Assembly: GCA_020002185.1 (NCBI GenBank)
Contig: CM034537.1
Location: forward strand, 69,680,048-69,744,047
Length of the DNA: 64,000 nucleotides
Direction: 5' to 3'
Origin: Paraescarpia echinospica
Taxonomy: Eukaryota > Annelida > Polychaeta > Sabellida > Siboglinidae
The notes beneath the pieces are model-generated. The model was given only the letters and a program-made list of their open reading frames with translations. It did no database searches and was not told where the DNA came from. Shown here one piece after another: positions 1-28,544 of the stretch (position 1 is the stretch's first letter; every line of letters begins with the position of its first letter). The position numbers and the translations under genes were made by a program.

Positions 1-700
1 CGCAATTAGTTAGAATTACTCATTCAGTGTGAATTAGTTAACTGTCCCTTTATGCATGTCTGTTATCCATCCCTAAATAGTATTACTTGCCTGGATCTTC
101 GGTTTTTTTTAAAGTAAGGCATACATTATAATAACCTTGTATACACCCGCCTTTATGCATCGTATTTTTGGTATTGAGAACAAGGCTTGTCTTGTGATTG
201 TGTGCTTTTATTGAAATTTAAATATATTTAGTATTACAGGTATATATATTTCATGTTGGGGAACTTCCGGTGGTAAATTGGTTTGAAGTTGGTGCAGCAA
301 ACTTGCGAAAATAAAAAGATATTTGATCAAGATAAGTGATATTATTGAGTGTATAGCATACATAACGTAATTAAAGATATATATTAAGCAATATTTTTTT
401 TTTAAAGTTAGCTAGAGGGAGTAATCTAGGGTAGATTAAAAGTAGGCGATTTGCGAGCGATAATTGGGGACGTTAATGTAATCGGAACGTTGTTCACAAA
501 GTAGGTCACTGGCGAAGTTAACGTAACGTGAACGACAATAGAATAGCGTTATTTGAGATAATCAATGTAGTTAGATGAGTAATTAAAACCTGAAATAATA
601 ACCTTTTAAAGTGTATATTAGTACACAGGAAACAGTCTTTGTAAAGACTACCTTGTATCTAAGCCTAACTTGAATACATTGTCATCGACATCGTAACTAG
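1..700. other. AT-rich sequence without recognisable gene
   Basis: I see no supported coding region here. It is AT-rich and runs into a CR1-like LINE whose ORF1 becomes readable at about 720, so part may be that element's 5' untranslated region. I cannot place the element's 5' end. Confidence 0.4.
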
Positions 701-712
701 GTAAGGCACGGT

Positions 713-1259
713 GTGATTGAGGGGGCACGGAGAAAAGAGAGAGTGTTTATGGGTGATTCAATTCTGAGAAAAACAGACAAGACTATATACGAGGGGAAGG
801 ACGTTGTATGTCTACCGGGGGCTAGGATAGAGCATGTGACCGAAAGGGTAGAGAAGGTATTGGGGCATGGCAAGGGAGGGTCTATACTAGTTAGTACACG
901 TAGAGACAAACAATGCAGACAAGGAGGGAACAACTGGGATAGTTCAGAAGTACAGACATTTAGTGAGGAAGCTAAAGAAGACAAGAGTGGAACAGGTTGT
1001 TCTCTCAGGAATTTTGCCAGTAATGGGAGGAAGAGGGGCAACATACAGAAACTGTAAGAGGATGGCGATCAACGCACTAGTTGAGCAGATGTGTGAAGAA
1101 GAGGGCGTAGGATTCATAGATTTATGGGGGTACTTTGTTGGGAGAGAAGATATGTACAAGACAGATGGCCTCCATCTAAGTGGAAAGGGGGCAGCAGTAT
1201 TCTCAGAGAATCTGCTGCGATCTGTTGACAGTGGGACAGGTTGCATCTATTTAAATTAA
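713..1259 (+). pseudogene. LINE ORF1 relic, SGNH/GDSL esterase-like (CR1 type)
   Basis: This is a decayed ORF1 of a CR1-like non-LTR retrotransposon. The block-I motif GDSILRKTD lies near 750, a VHVETNN block near 895-915 and the terminal block DGLHLSGKGA near 1165-1190, the order expected for SGNH hydrolases. CR1 elements are known to carry esterase ORF1s, possibly for lipid or membrane interaction. The reading frame shifts between about 880 and 900, and the usual G-T-N block reads ETN, so this copy is broken and probably catalytically dead. The C-terminal half (963-1259) is open. A shorter 3' part of the same ORF1 exists in the related element at about 47,800-47,935 on the minus strand. Confidence 0.7.
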
Positions 1260-1359
1260 ATTCGCAGGGGGGACTCGCAGAGAAGCCTGAAACTGGAGGC
1301 ATAGATAAAGACAGCAAAAATAATTCAGCAAAGAACAGTCTGGAAAACTGTTCTGAAGC

Positions 1360-2825
1360 TGGATATAAATGTGTTTGTTTAAATGCAAGGAGTATAGTAA
1401 ACAAAAGAAATGAACTAAACATTATGGTAGAAGATATTGACCCTCACATAATAGGTATAACCGAATCATGGACAATCACCGATATATCAGATGCCGAATT
1501 GGGACTGACAGGATATGTAATGTTTAGGAAAGATAGAATAGGAAGAAGGGGAGGTGGAGTTATTTTGTATATTAAAGAATCTATCCAGGCTTATGAAATA
1601 AAATTAGACAGAGAAGCAGATTGCGAAGAAGCTGTTTGGTGTAACATAGTTACAGGAAACTCAACATTAACAGTTGGATTAGTTTATCGAAATCCAAACA
1701 TAAGCATAGAAGAGAATGAAAAAATACAAAACGCTATAAGGGAAGTGAGCAAACGGGACTGTGTTATTATAGGGGATTTTAACCATGGGCATATAAAATG
1801 GAAATCTCTATAGAGTATGGGTAGTGAGGACCACAAGATTTTAGTTTTAGTACAAGATAGTTTCCTTTCTCAACATGTGCTAGAACCAACCAGGAGAGAG
1901 AATGTGTTAGACATAGTTTTGTCCTCACAGAATGAATTAGTTGACAATGTCAGGATATGTGAGCCACTGGGGAATAGTGATCACAACCAGATACATTTTA
2001 CCATCAAAGTAAAATCAGAAAGGAATAGTAAAAAGCAGTACAGGAGAAATTTCCACAAAGGAAAATATAAGGACATAAGGAAATATTTAGCAAAGATAGA
2101 CTGGAATAACACACTGAAGAATAAGACAGCAACAGAATGCTGGAATATCTTAAAGACTGAAATTGAATGCATCATCGTCAAATTTGTTCCCTTAAAAAAA
2201 CATGGAAAACGGTCCAAAAAGAAACACTTATCAAAAAAAGCCATTAGAAAAATTAAGTATAAACAAATGATGTGGAAGTCATATAGACGTACTGGAAATG
2301 ACGAAGACTACAACATTTATAAAGAAGCACTAAGCCAAGCTACAGCTGAAATTAGAAATTCAAAGAGAAGCTATGAACATAAATTAGCTTGTAATATAAA
2401 ACATGACAGCAAGAGTTTTCATGCTTATGTTCGAAACAAATAGAAAGTTCAGGATAAGGTCGGTCCTCTAGAAGATAGTGCTGGAAATATAATATCAGAA
2501 GGATTCTTAATGGCAGAAGACCTGAATGAGTATTTAAGTTCAGTGTTTACCAGCGAAGACACTAGTTCACTGCCAGTACCAGAAGCTAAGTTCAAGGGGG
2601 CAGAATCAGACTATTTAAGACAGTTAATTGTAACCCCAGAAATGGTAACTAAGAAAATTAGGGCTATGAAGGATAATAAATCACCTGGAGTGGATGGTAT
2701 TCCACCCAAACTACTATTGGAAATTGTAGAACAAATTAGCGTACCGCTTGCAACAGTTTTCAACTTGTCATTAGAAGAGGGAGTGGTTCCTTTAGAATGG
2801 AAAGAAGCAAACATTATTCCTTCTT
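1360..2825 (+). mobile_element. CR1-like LINE ORF2, endonuclease and 5' part of RT, degraded
   Basis: The endonuclease region starts with LNARSIVNKRNEL (about 1380) and continues with GITESW, RKDRIGRRGGGVILY and IGDFNHGHIKW. A TAG stop sits at about 1811 and another at about 2441. The RT begins near 2650 with NKSPGVDGIPPKLL and EWKEANIIP, then ends abruptly at about 2825 where unrelated LINE sequence starts. The element is the same family as the minus-strand copies at 44,819-47,935 and 61,447-64,000, which show what is missing: the catalytic RT core and the C-terminus. This is an old, dead copy. Confidence 0.85.
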
Positions 2826-3285
2826 CAGAGATGCAGAAATCCCAACAGATAATCCTTTTGATCCTCTGGATGATAACAGTCATAACCAAAATGAAGCCAC
2901 TCATAGCAACACAGCCAGTAACAATAAAACATACAAACCGAAGAACAAGCCAACTTCAGATGCATTCTAATAAACTGCCAAAGCGTCAAGAAGAAAGTCA
3001 CAGACATTGAAGCACTAAACAACTTCCACAACCCAGACATTATCAGTGGCACAGAATCATGGTTAGATCCCTCCATAAAGAATGGCAAAATATTCCCATA
3101 TAACTTAAGTCTAGAAACGACAGGGAAACAGACACTACTGGAGGGGGGGTATTTCAAATATCAAAAGATAACCTCATCACATGCCACCTAACAAACCTAA
3201 ACACATAGTGAGAGCATTTGGACCAAAACCCAGATAGCAGGAATGAAACCAATTATAATATGTACCTTTTATCATGCCCCTAAGT
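2826..3285 (+). mobile_element. Second LINE fragment, endonuclease 5' part
   Basis: Directly after the CR1-like RT break the sequence changes to another LINE family. In a shifted frame it reads an endonuclease start INCQSVKKKVTDIEALNNF, then NPDIISGTESWLDPSI (about 2970-3080). The reading frame is decayed. It resumes after a 345-bp insertion at 3631. It resembles jockey/CR1-superfamily endonucleases, but I cannot assign the family more closely. Confidence 0.65.
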
Positions 3286-3630
3286 CAGGGTTCAAAATAG
3301 CGGCAGTCCGGTAGCCCAAGGCCAACCATAAATTTGGTCGAACTACCCGAGTTGACGTCAGCGGTAGTCCGATGGACTACCGCAAAATCTGGGAATATTT
3401 TGTACTCATCAGTCACATGCGGGATATATATATATACATCTATGTTATAATTGCTAACGTTTTTCCGACACAAGATGGTTTGATAATTGAAATTCTGCGT
3501 AGAAATATATTACAGTTGTCGATCTTCGACAATGGACAACGACACCTATTGATCAAATCTAAAACGATTGTCACGAACCAAGCAGATTATTAAGTAGTTA
3601 TTACAATTTGTGGAGTTATTTCTAACCCTG
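3286..3630. mobile_element. MITE-like insertion with CAGGGTT/AACCCTG ends
   Basis: A 345-bp block interrupts the endonuclease of the surrounding LINE. It begins CAGGGTT and ends AACCCTG, 7-bp perfect terminal inverted repeats of the type seen in hAT elements. It carries a perfect 10-bp hairpin with a 3-nt loop at 3361-3383. I do not see a convincing 8-bp target duplication, so the hAT assignment is tentative. It has no transposase and would be non-autonomous. Confidence 0.5.
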
Positions 3631-4365
3631 CTAAAGACTCCCAAGAAACTCAAATCAAAGAATTAGATCTAGCCCTTTCTAAACTAGGCAACAAAATCAA
3701 TACACATAATATCATCATTACTGGCGATTTCAAACTTCCTAACATTAATTGGCAAAACCACCAAGTCACATCCAACAGTGGACATAGCACAACAGCTGCT
3801 AACAAACTACTCTCCCTTGTAGAAGAACATGGACTGATCCAACATGTCAAAGAACCTACACACACAGGTAAATGCCAACAATATTCTTGATCTTGCCTTC
3901 ACCAACAGACCTGGGTTAATAAAGAAACTAAATGTAGTAGACGGAATAGCAGATCATAGTACAGTCATCATTGATGTAAACATTTCACCCAAACGCAAAC
4001 ATCATCCGAAACGTAAAGTCTTCATTAGAAACAAAGCTGACAACATTAACATCCAAAAATCTCTTGATAACTTTACACGTGACTGCTTCTCTGTCGACAA
4101 ATGGAATCTTGTTTCCACTAAAATCATCGACATTATGAACCAGTATGTACCACACCGTGTCACTACTTCAAGACACAATCTTCCTTGGTTCAGTAAAGAT
4201 TTAAAGACATTAAAGACAATGTGCAAAAGAAAGAAACGACTACAACAAAGCAGAAGAAAACTAGAAATCCAGAAGACTGGCATGAGTTCTGTAACATCAG
4301 GAGGAACATGCACAAACTTCTTTGCTCTGCCAGACTGTCCTACTTAGGCCAATTCCTATAACATG
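3631..4365 (+). mobile_element. LINE fragment, endonuclease 3' part and RT linker, degraded
   Basis: Continues the element of 2826-3285 after the MITE-like insert. Endonuclease motifs are IIITGDFKLPNINW (about 3712-3755; the usual GDFN reads GDFK), ILDLAFTNRP (about 3885) and DHSTVIIDVN (about 3955). A frameshift lies near 3870 and another near 4257, after which the frame reads DWHEFCNIRRNMHKLL. It stops at about 4365, where an RT fragment of opposite orientation starts. Dead. Confidence 0.7.
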
Positions 4366-5015
4366 TGGTTCAATAAGTGAATTATATAATGTGTGTAACA
4401 CTTGATAATCAAGAACATGCATAGTTTTACACAAAACTGCTATGCTTTTTGATACCTTTGATTCAACCATTTTATGTTTTCTCACCATGTTAAGTTTTCA
4501 TCAATGGTTACTCCAAGGAATTTTGTATATGATACCTGTTCTATTCAAAACTATATTCACAACTGTTCTAGGTTGTTTTTTTATTGTTAAACATTATCAA
4601 ATGTTTTTTGTTCACATTGAGTGATAATTTGTTTGCTCGAACCACAGGTCTAGTTTTTTAGTTCGTTGTTAACAATAGTGCTTACATCATCTGTGTTGTT
4701 AATGGAATAACTAAATGTTGTATCATCAGCAAACAGAATAATATCAAGCAATTTTGAGACCTCACACATGTCATTTATGTAAAGAATAAATAATAATTGG
4801 CCAAGGATTGAACCTTGCGGGACTCCACACTTCATTTCCTTTTGTTCTGAATTATTGTTGTTATAGCATACATATTGTCTACAGTTGGTTAAGTAGCTAT
4901 TTATCCAGTCCAGAGCCAGACCCGTTATTCCGTAGCAATGCAATTTACTTACCAGTATGTTGTGGTCAACAGTGTCAAAGGCTGTTTTTAGGTCGATAAA
5001 AAGACCAATCGTTTG
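4355..5015 (-). mobile_element. Inverted LINE RT fragment
   Basis: Read on the minus strand from about 5012 down, this gives RT motif A in LKTAFDTVDHNILVSKL, then [35 protein letters not shown] and the catalytic FADDT (about 4705-4725). A short gap and frameshift lead to a C-terminal piece around SKSIAVLCKTMHVLDYQV (about 4400-4470). It is a truncated reverse transcriptase of a LINE family different from its neighbours, with both ends missing. Confidence 0.75.
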
Positions 5016-5900
5016 TATTTAAACGTCCTTTGATCCCAGTGACCGATACTGCTGACGTACCTAGTGTGAGATCCAGCAACATTTCAAAATGCAGCAGAAA
5101 CCTAGATACAGCAGAAACTCTACTCTCTATTCTAGTCTAGGCACTGTGCAAGTTGCATCTGATCAGAGCTGACCATTTGTACACACAGTCCTTGTGAAAT
5201 GCGACTATATAATAATATATTATTCTTATTTTTATTGTTTGAGCTGATATGTCAAATCCACACAGATGGAACGTAGCTGCTAAGATGGCCTGCAATTCTG
5301 TTGATGATGTTTTAAGTCCACAGAGGCACAAGTGACATTTAGATGTATTGCTTTTTTGATACTTATGGTACCTAGCTTTCCTTCTTGTTTATTATTATTA
5401 CTAGCATTTCTAAAGCGCCATATCTCCGAGATATCTCTCTCTTTGCACCTGACTTATTGACTTCAATTCCAGTGTAATTTGTTTTTGTGATGTTTATAAA
5501 TTTCATTCAAATTGAGACCATTTCTTTTTCAATTAATTCTACTTTATGATTGATCCGTGCATGTCATGTCAGTGATAAAACTTTTTGGTGGGTCTTATTA
5601 ATGCATCTGTAATTGTAATAGTAATTGAAAACTTTGTGGTGTAATTGTAATTTACCTGAAAATTGTAGAAATGTAATTGAAATGATAAATGAAAAGTAAT
5701 TGTAATTGATTTGATTTTGTGTAATTGGACCCAGCCACTGATTGAGAGCATTGCTGTATCGTCAATCATTATCATGAATGTCATAATTGACCTTGTCTGT
5801 TTTGCCGTCAGGAATATGTTTAGAATTAGCTAGCAGTATAGTAAATAAAAAATGGTAATGAAGAATACTAGATGGTTTTTATTTGTATATAGCAATTATT
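5016..5900. other. Intergenic or intronic sequence, simple AAT-rich stretch
   Basis: No supported gene. A low-complexity stretch of repeated TAATTG/AATTGTAAT words covers about 5590-5730. The rest is AT-rich unique-looking sequence upstream of the first recognisable CIAO2B exon. Confidence 0.4.
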
Positions 5901-5913
5901 GTGTTCAACACAG

Positions 5914-6994
5914 TTATTCAACTCAAAGTCCTTGTGTCCATCCTTGACTGTGTTGTACACCTGATCCGAGACATCAGTGATCCTGAGCATCCTCTCACCC
6001 TTGAGGAACTAAACGTCCTCGAAACTGCAAACATACAGGTCAGTTAGGATGTCTTGCAAAAAGCCACACACAAATATATAATGTATTGAATACACCAGTA
6101 TTAGAACCACTACAACTATTTTTCATAGAACTTTTCTAAAATATACAATTATTACCACATATGGACCCTATTCATAACAAGTTACGATTAGGAGCACCTA
6201 AGAATTAAGACAGTTTGAATAATTGAATTGGTACCATTATTATATTTAACTATAGGTGGTCTTATTTATGATAATTGAATTGACCAGTTGTTTAATTCAC
6301 ATGATGTGTTTGGTATTTTAGTAATGCCCCCCCATTGAAATCTAACTTTTAGAATTGTAAACACTGTAAATTGACATAGCACACTGTCAAAAAAATTATG
6401 TTTCTGTTCTGACATGAATAGAATGTGGATGTGAAGAAAAAGTTGGAAGATTGGAAGAAAAGAGTTATTTAGATCAGGTGTGGGGTTGATCTCATTCTGG
6501 AATTTGAATTTTTGGAAGCTTAGTTGGGATTCACATTTAATTTTTTTGGAATTGATTATTTTTGCAGTTAACGAATGCACTTGACCTATTTGAGTGACAT
6601 TGAATGAGCATTCAACAATAGAGATTTATTTTGATCATAGCTTATCAAATATGTTGTGACCACATCTTTTCAAATAGAAACTATATAACTGTGTTTAAAT
6701 GAACTGGAATGGGATTTATCCTTATGATTTTGTATTGCAAAGTTAAAATTTATAAATTGGACTTTATTTTTGCAAGCTGGAATTGGAACTGAATAAGTCA
6801 TTCATGACTGCTTTATAATGTATTTATGTAATTGCAGGTGGATGACAAAGCGAATACCGTGGAGATTCAGTTCACACCCACCATCCCCCACTGCAGCATG
6901 GCCACACTGATTGGTCTGTCCATTCAGGTCAAACTGATTCGGTCACTGCCCTCCAGGTTCAAGGTCGGTGTCACAGTTGGCATTTTATCCCCAG

Positions 6995-7044
<50 letters not shown>

Positions 7045-7085
7045 CACACACACACACCACACACACCACATACACCACACACACA

Positions 7086-7132
<47 letters not shown>

Positions 7133-7208
7133 ACACACACACACACACACACCACACACACACACACACAACACACACCACACAGACACACACACACACA
7201 CACACACA

Positions 7209-7254
<46 letters not shown>

Positions 7255-8219
7255 CACACACACACCACACAGACACACACACACACACACACACACACAC
7301 CACACACCACCACACACACACAGGCAGCACACACACCACACAATACACATACACCACACATACACACACACACCACAATACACACCGCATTTACCACAAT
7401 AATACCGCACACACACACCACACACACCACACAATACACCCACACACACCACACAGGCACACCACACACACCGCACACACACACACCACACATACACACA
7501 CACTCACACCACACACACTGCACACACACCACACACACCACACACACGCACACACACACACCACACACACACCACACATCATACACACACACACACACCA
7601 CACACACACATAGACCAATTTTATTTTTTTATTATTGTATTATTCAAATGACTATACCAGTTTTATCACAAAAAATATCTTCAACCTACCAAACGATGGT
7701 ATATAGGTAATTTAATTATGTTTGTAGGTAGATGTGAAGATCACACCAGGGACCCATGCTTCAGAGCAAGCAAGTATGTGTCCTTATATGTTAGATTAAT
7801 TAATTCCCACATCTTATGAATGTATGTCATTATACAATCATAAGACATAGTGCATTATCAAACAACGTTAGTTTTAACATCTCAAAAAATATTACAAATG
7901 AATTGCAGTTGTTAATTATTTCTTGTATTTTCGACTACATAGAATATTTAGCGAGACCTCAGGATGATTAATAAATTTGCAGTGTTTAGATTAAAATTCC
8001 ATTCACACATCATAATGACAGAAACTACCATGGTAATCATCATAAAATATAGAAATTGTTTCCTGTGTTCTTTATTATAATATTATATTATAAGTGAATA
8101 AATCTGTTTGTGTAATTTCAGTAAATAAGCAGCTGGGCGACAAGGAAAGAGTTGCAGCAGCCCTGGAGAACAGACACCTCCTGGCTGTAGTCAACCGATG
8201 TCTCAAACCGGCCAAGTGA
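5914..8219 (+). CDS. CIAO2B: CIAO2B (FAM96B/MIP18), cytosolic Fe-S targeting factor, C-terminal exons
   Basis: Four exons are visible: about 5914-6038 (left edge uncertain; secure from 5955), 6838-6963, 7728-7773 and 8122-8219. They read [20 protein letters not shown], then [32 protein letters not shown], and [20 protein letters not shown] up to a TGA at 8217. The [11 protein letters not shown] segment separates it from the paralogue CIAO2A. The family protein works with CIAO1 and MMS19 to deliver Fe-S clusters to nuclear and cytosolic client proteins; the cysteine of PHCSMATL is the conserved, functionally important one and is present. All internal junctions have GT donors and AG acceptors in matching phase. 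The N-terminal exon(s) were not found in the window. The second visible intron contains a CA microsatellite. Confidence 0.93.
6997..7610. repeat. (CA)n-rich compound microsatellite in a CIAO2B intron
   Basis: About 610 bp of CACACA with frequent ACC, ATAC and CAG interruptions. It lies 34 bp after the CIAO2B donor at 6964 and about 120 bp before the next exon. Open reading frames through it (poly Thr-His or Cys-Val) are artefacts of the repeat. Confidence 0.97.
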
Positions 8220-10255
8220 ATTCTTGTCATCAAAGAATTATGTAATTGTTGTTACCAGGTTTTTGATGTCCCATTCTTAGAAGGAAACAATCGTTTGTGT
8301 GAATTGAGGTGACTTTTGCAAAGAGTTATTGTTGTAGAGTGTATTTCTAATCATAAACCTGTGTGGAACAAGTAATAAGTGCAGGCCTACACCACTGGAC
8401 TGTGGCACACTAGATGTGGCAATCTTTATCTCATTGGTGAGAAACCATTTTTGAGTCGCACTGACACACATGTAGATAAATTTAGATGTATTTTCGTAAA
8501 GGAAATTGTGTTTTTCTTGAGAATATATTCTCCATTTAGAACGTAACGTGATGGTTATTATGAACATGTGAAACATAGCACATCTATAGCTATGCTATTT
8601 ATGTTACATTAGTAATGTTTAGTTATAGATACCATAATGTTGGAATTCAAAACTTCAGTTTATATGCAGATGAATTGTCTTTCTACATTACTGCCATGAT
8701 TAGATTATGGACAAAGGTATACATGAATAAGATTTTAAAAATTATCAAGATAATGTATGCTGTAAATATTATCTTACTAATAATAACTGGTATTACGTTC
8801 CCAATGTTCTTGTTTATGTCTATGTAAGTATATCGTGGACTATGCATATGTGATGTAAATGTATCTATATTATAACACAGATGTCCAACAGGTTTGTTAA
8901 AAAAAGTTTTAAGAAACCATTTAGTAGGTATTTGTCACATGATCACATGTTATCTACTTATTCAAAGTGACGATACTAATAAATATATGTACAATGTTGT
9001 TATCATCATTTGCATCGTTTTCGCATGGTTATGTATTAAAATATCCCATAGGACCACAATGAAACTGCGGTTAGGTACATTACTGGGAATTCAGCCAACA
9101 TATTGACCTGAAACTCGGCAAGTATACATTGTACAGGTATACAATACAGTACAGGTACTGGTGTACAATGCTGTATATACAAATTACAACATAACTTCAT
9201 GGATGACTTCACACGCAGTTCTAGAGTCGTCAATGTTGATCAACTGAAACAACTTACCAGAAACCGAATCAATCGTTATTTATGTTACTTTTATACTGTG
9301 TTCATACCTAGAAACGTATCACAGTTATTACATATATCACACCACAGTTGTTAAATATACCACATCCACAAGTGTGACCAGTCAGTGTAGTTATATAAAC
9401 CTATCACAGTACGCAGGTTGTGCCAACGTCATGCTCACTGTCGCTTATATACAGAAGACCATCCAAAGTAAAACACCAAGATATTGAAATATATGAACAG
9501 ACAGATGAGCAGTTCTGTTGAACAGACCGTTTCTTGAATGAGTCTTGCAGCGTGTAAAGTCCACACCAATATCATGCCAATTAGAATACGTCGGTTGTAT
9601 GTCCTGCGATTGAGCTGTCTTGGTAATGAGCTTTTTTAAAATACATACTGCAAAGACAAACGCGGAGGACGTACGCTCATGTACGCCTAGTGCTGATAGT
9701 TAGGTACTTAGTTGCCGAGCAGGTCAGCTACGACGTCTACCGCAGCTTCGCACCAGAAGCAATAAATACCAGGCAACTGTGGACCACAGCACCCCGCGAC
9801 CTTGTTTCTGGCATGTATGATTAATGCACAATATTATTGGTCGTTTGTGGAACATGACACCCTACATACCATATTATTGGTCGTTTGTGAAACATGACAC
9901 CCTACATATCATATTCATAGTCGAGTGCATGATTCTCCATGTCGCAGTATTCCACCGTAATTACGATCATGTGCTGGTCACGTGTTAAGTTTCTGTCAAT
10001 TAAACTGGCATAATACCTGGAATGGCCTACACTGGATTTCACACTTGTATACTACACAAGTGATTGTACGACACTCGCACCAGAATAGACACAAGCACAC
10101 GGTACACGTTGTATGCGTGGTGTATGCTCTACAGTGACGTCACAACGAAACCCAAAACTGGAGCGAAGTAACGCGATTGCCACACTGGAAGGTTCGGATG
10201 ACGTCAGAACACCGTTGGAGCAAGTCAGTATGTTCAAACACTAGTGTACCACACA
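8220..10255. other. Spacer between convergent CIAO2B and ANKAR, with one short tandem repeat
   Basis: No supported coding region. The 3' ends of CIAO2B (plus strand) and ANKAR (minus strand) face each other across this stretch. The only structure I recognise is a two-copy, 40-bp direct repeat at 9831-9910. Confidence 0.5.
9831..9910. repeat. 40-bp direct tandem repeat, two copies
   Basis: Units at 9831-9870 and 9871-9910 differ by only a few bases; each contains ATTATTGGTCGTTTGTG and ACATGACACCCTACAT. Confidence 0.85.
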
Positions 10256-10871
10256 CGACCTGTCTCTAGTACTGTTGCGCCACTTTAGTACTTCTGCACC
10301 ACAGTGGTGCTATTCTAATACTCATGCACCACGATGGCGTCACTCTACTTCTCCTGCACCACAGTGACACCACTCTAGTAGTCTTGAACCACAGCGGTGC
10401 CACTTTAGTACTCCTGCACCACAGTGGCACCACTCAAGTAGTCCTGCGCCACAGTGGTGTCACTCTACAACTCCTGCACTATAGTGGTACCACTCTAGCA
10501 GTCCTACACCACATTGGTGCCACTCTAGTACTCCTGCATCACAGTGGCGCCACTAGTACTCCTGCACCACATTAGCGCCACTTCTGCACCACAACTGATC
10601 TGTGGCGGCACTTTCGTACTCCTGCACCCCCATCTCTGGTGGCGCCACTCTAGTACTCCTGCACCCCCACCTCTGGTGGCGCCACTCTAGTACTCCTGCA
10701 CAACCACCTCTGGTGGCGCCACTCTAGTACTCCTGCACAACCACCTCTGGTGGCGCCACTCTAGTACTCCTGCACAACCACCTATGGTGGCGCCACTCTA
10801 GTACTCCTGCACAACCACCTATGGTGGCTCCACTCTAGTACTCCTGCAGAACCACCTCTGGTAGCGTCACT

Positions 10872-27280
<16,409 letters not shown>

Positions 27281-28540
27281 CTGCACCGCGACAGACGATG
27301 TCTTACGTTAGTTGACGCTTCTATGTAGGGTCGAGAGTCGGTCAACGCAATGCACACATAGAGATGTCGGTGTCAAACAACAGCAAAGAACTACAATAGA
27401 AATACAACACACGGCTAGGGTGGCATCCATGTTCGCACAAACTATAGTCCAACGGTATTGATTCAAGTGGTTCGCTTCATTTCGTCATCTTTCATTTTAT
27501 TTATTAGACTACCTCTCAAATATGTCAGTTTTATTCAATACAATTATAAATTACAATTAATTTTGAATTAGGTGAAGTATGTATTAACTGAATCACGTGA
27601 AGAATGAAAAATCATATTGCCACCGGAATAACTTGAGATGTCATTATCGTATTTATCAACGAACTACATTTACCTCAAATTGTTGTATATCACTGTACAT
27701 ATGGATGGGAGCTGGGGGTTGGTTTACATTCACCTCTAGTCTGCAGTACAACTTGTATATATTTATAACACAATTTGCATAAGAAACCACTATGCGAATA
27801 CTAATAACCGTAGGGTTTACTGTTCGACGCCATCCAATCGAATTAGCCAGTCGTCTTAAAGAACGTTTCCTGTAGGCTTCTTTGAGATTCAGTTAAATCC
27901 GGTGCACTTGACAAAATAGATTTTCTTCGTTGAGTAACATACATATGTTCTCTGAATTATCCACGACTATTTTAGTGAGACGTATGGCTAAGCGAAATAT
28001 TCACCACAAATCATGGCGCGGATTATGCCTCAGCACGCCTCTCAGTTGTGATTTGTAGACCATTGTAAATCGAACTGATTGTTTAGCACGCGTGACGTGT
28101 ATTAGTTGTATTAATCTAATGACTTGTGTGGCACATGGGAACGCTGTCGACATGTTGAACAGCTATGTGGGGTATGCCATACCGCCTGTGTCGCGTTTTA
28201 GTAATATCGCCATGTAGTGTTTTACTCTATCGAATGCAGACGATCAGATCCGGGCATCAATCACACTCGTTGCACGTGTAATTGAATTAGCTAATCTTTA
28301 ATCTAATATTGCGGTCGTATACCACCGACAAGATTGGTATTGCAGAAAGTAATTAACATTTGTGTTGTTGAAATATTGATATTGAGTTTAACTAGTTCCA
28401 CTGCCAAACAATGTGTTTAGCTACCGAAGTTGAAGGCAATATGCCAAGTATCGGTGCAGAAGCGTATAATAAAACTATGTTTGTCCGTTGCTTCAACTAT
28501 CTAGCGTTTTGTAAGGCTACACAACATAACAACGTATTTA
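27281..28540. other. Sequence upstream of the first visible ANKAR exon
   Basis: No supported exon or repeat found. If the ANKAR N-terminal exons exist they lie here or further right, but I see no convincing ones. Confidence 0.35.
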
Positions 28541-28544
28541 TTTT

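Noticed and set aside
6924..7607. Long open frames reading Cys-Val or Thr-His repeats on both strands
   Set aside because: They follow the CA microsatellite and are open only because ACACAC has no stop in any frame.
9831..9910. CRISPR-like or regulatory repeat
   Set aside because: Only two contiguous 40-bp copies with no spacers, in a eukaryotic genome; a simple tandem duplication.
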